Shown here in pieces: positions 12,383-12,633 of a stretch of 12,633 bases of DNA (position 1 is its first letter; each line of letters starts with the position of its first letter). The notes below the pieces were generated by a model that saw nothing but the letters and a program-made list of their open reading frames with translations, was not told where the DNA came from and did not search any database. Source of the stretch: Saprospiraceae bacterium (GTDB taxonomy: Bacteria; Bacteroidota; Bacteroidia; Chitinophagales; Saprospiraceae); contig SKYC01000009.1 in NCBI GenBank assembly GCA_007128085.1, forward strand, positions 1 to 12,633, in the 5' to 3' direction. The translations under genes and the position numbers were made by a program.

Positions 12383-12633
12383 CTACGAAGGTTCTGTCGT
12401 CACATTCTCCTTCACCTTTTCGACAAATATTTTTGCCGGCTTAAAAGCGGGAATAAAATGTTCCGGAATTTCAATTGCCTTATTTTTTTTGATATGTCTT
12501 CCGATTTTCTTGGCTCTCTTTTTTACAATAAAAGACCCAAACCCACGGATGTAAACATTTTCACCTGCGGCCAGAGTATCCTTGACCTCCTGAAAGAAAG
12601 TTTCCAGTGAAACCAATACATCTACCTTAGCCA
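12383..12633 (-). CDS. HU/IHF-family DNA-binding protein (5' end outside window)
   Basis: Histone-like DNA-bending proteins of this family dimerise and intercalate a proline at the tip of each beta arm. The frame runs to the window edge, beginning ...AKVDVLVSLETFFQEVKDTL, so about 20 N-terminal residues are missing; a TTG at 12616 is not the real start. Present are ENVYIRGFGSFIVKKRAKKI, the core GFGSF motif, then the arm and tip GRHIKKNKAIEIPEHFIPAF with its prolines, and the terminal KPAKIFVEKVKE helix. About 83 codons are visible; the family is about 90-100 residues. It is followed by the TPR gene after 10 bases and is likely the first gene of this minus-strand unit. Its particular role (general nucleoid protein or specialised IHF-like factor) cannot be decided. 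Confidence 0.93.
   Translation of the reverse strand, partial: AKVDVLVSLETFFQEVKDTLAAGENVYIRGFGSFIVKKRAKKIGRHIKKNKAIEIPEHFIPAFKPAKIFVEKVKENVTTEPS

Overview
The window looks like chromosome of a Bacteroidota bacterium, possibly the Saprospiria/Lewinella side, although the order is a guess. The signs are: gene starts preceded by A/T-rich sequence instead of Shine-Dalgarno motifs; perfect TAnnTTTG -7 boxes in three intergenic regions; a GYDIA-type GHMP kinase; a lipoprotein with an acidic stretch after the lipobox cysteine; an outer-membrane barrel gene next to an ECF sigma factor; and a Bacteroidota-type K/E-rich IF-2 N-terminus. I see no insertion sequences, phage genes, CRISPR arrays, tRNAs or rRNAs. 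Most of the window is core chromosome.

Left part, plus strand: the 3' end of infB (translation initiation factor IF-2, cut by the window edge) is followed 12 bases later by a TIGR02757/DUF2400 family gene. A -7 box then precedes a GYDIA-family GHMP kinase that lacks an obvious start codon. A second -7 box lies just after the kinase stop. It probably drives a two-gene unit: an ECF sigma factor (TTG start) and, 8 bases later, a 531-residue protein. That protein has a short cytoplasmic segment, one leucine-rich membrane helix, a roughly 230-residue low-complexity linker and a C-terminal outer-membrane-type beta barrel. This pair is the most interesting system here: it could physically connect the outer membrane to a cytoplasmic sigma factor. 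An unrecognised lipoprotein gene follows.

Middle: a minus-strand DinB-superfamily metalloprotein gene converges on the lipoprotein gene. About 460 bases without a gene follow, holding a 16-bp perfect palindrome, a second inverted repeat, a TAnnTTTG box and a bulged stem directly before pth (peptidyl-tRNA hydrolase).

Right part, minus strand: reading from the right edge there is an HU/IHF-family protein (cut by the window edge), a membrane-anchored TPR protein, a 30-residue extremely basic protein resembling the AURKAIP1/COX24 (mS38/bS22-like) ribosomal family, a rho-independent terminator, a structured spacer of about 380 bases, and an RNase E/G gene that converges on pth with only 17 bases between the stops. 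Translation and RNA metabolism (IF-2, Pth, RNase E/G, the putative small ribosomal protein) is the common theme outside the sigma/barrel/lipoprotein block.
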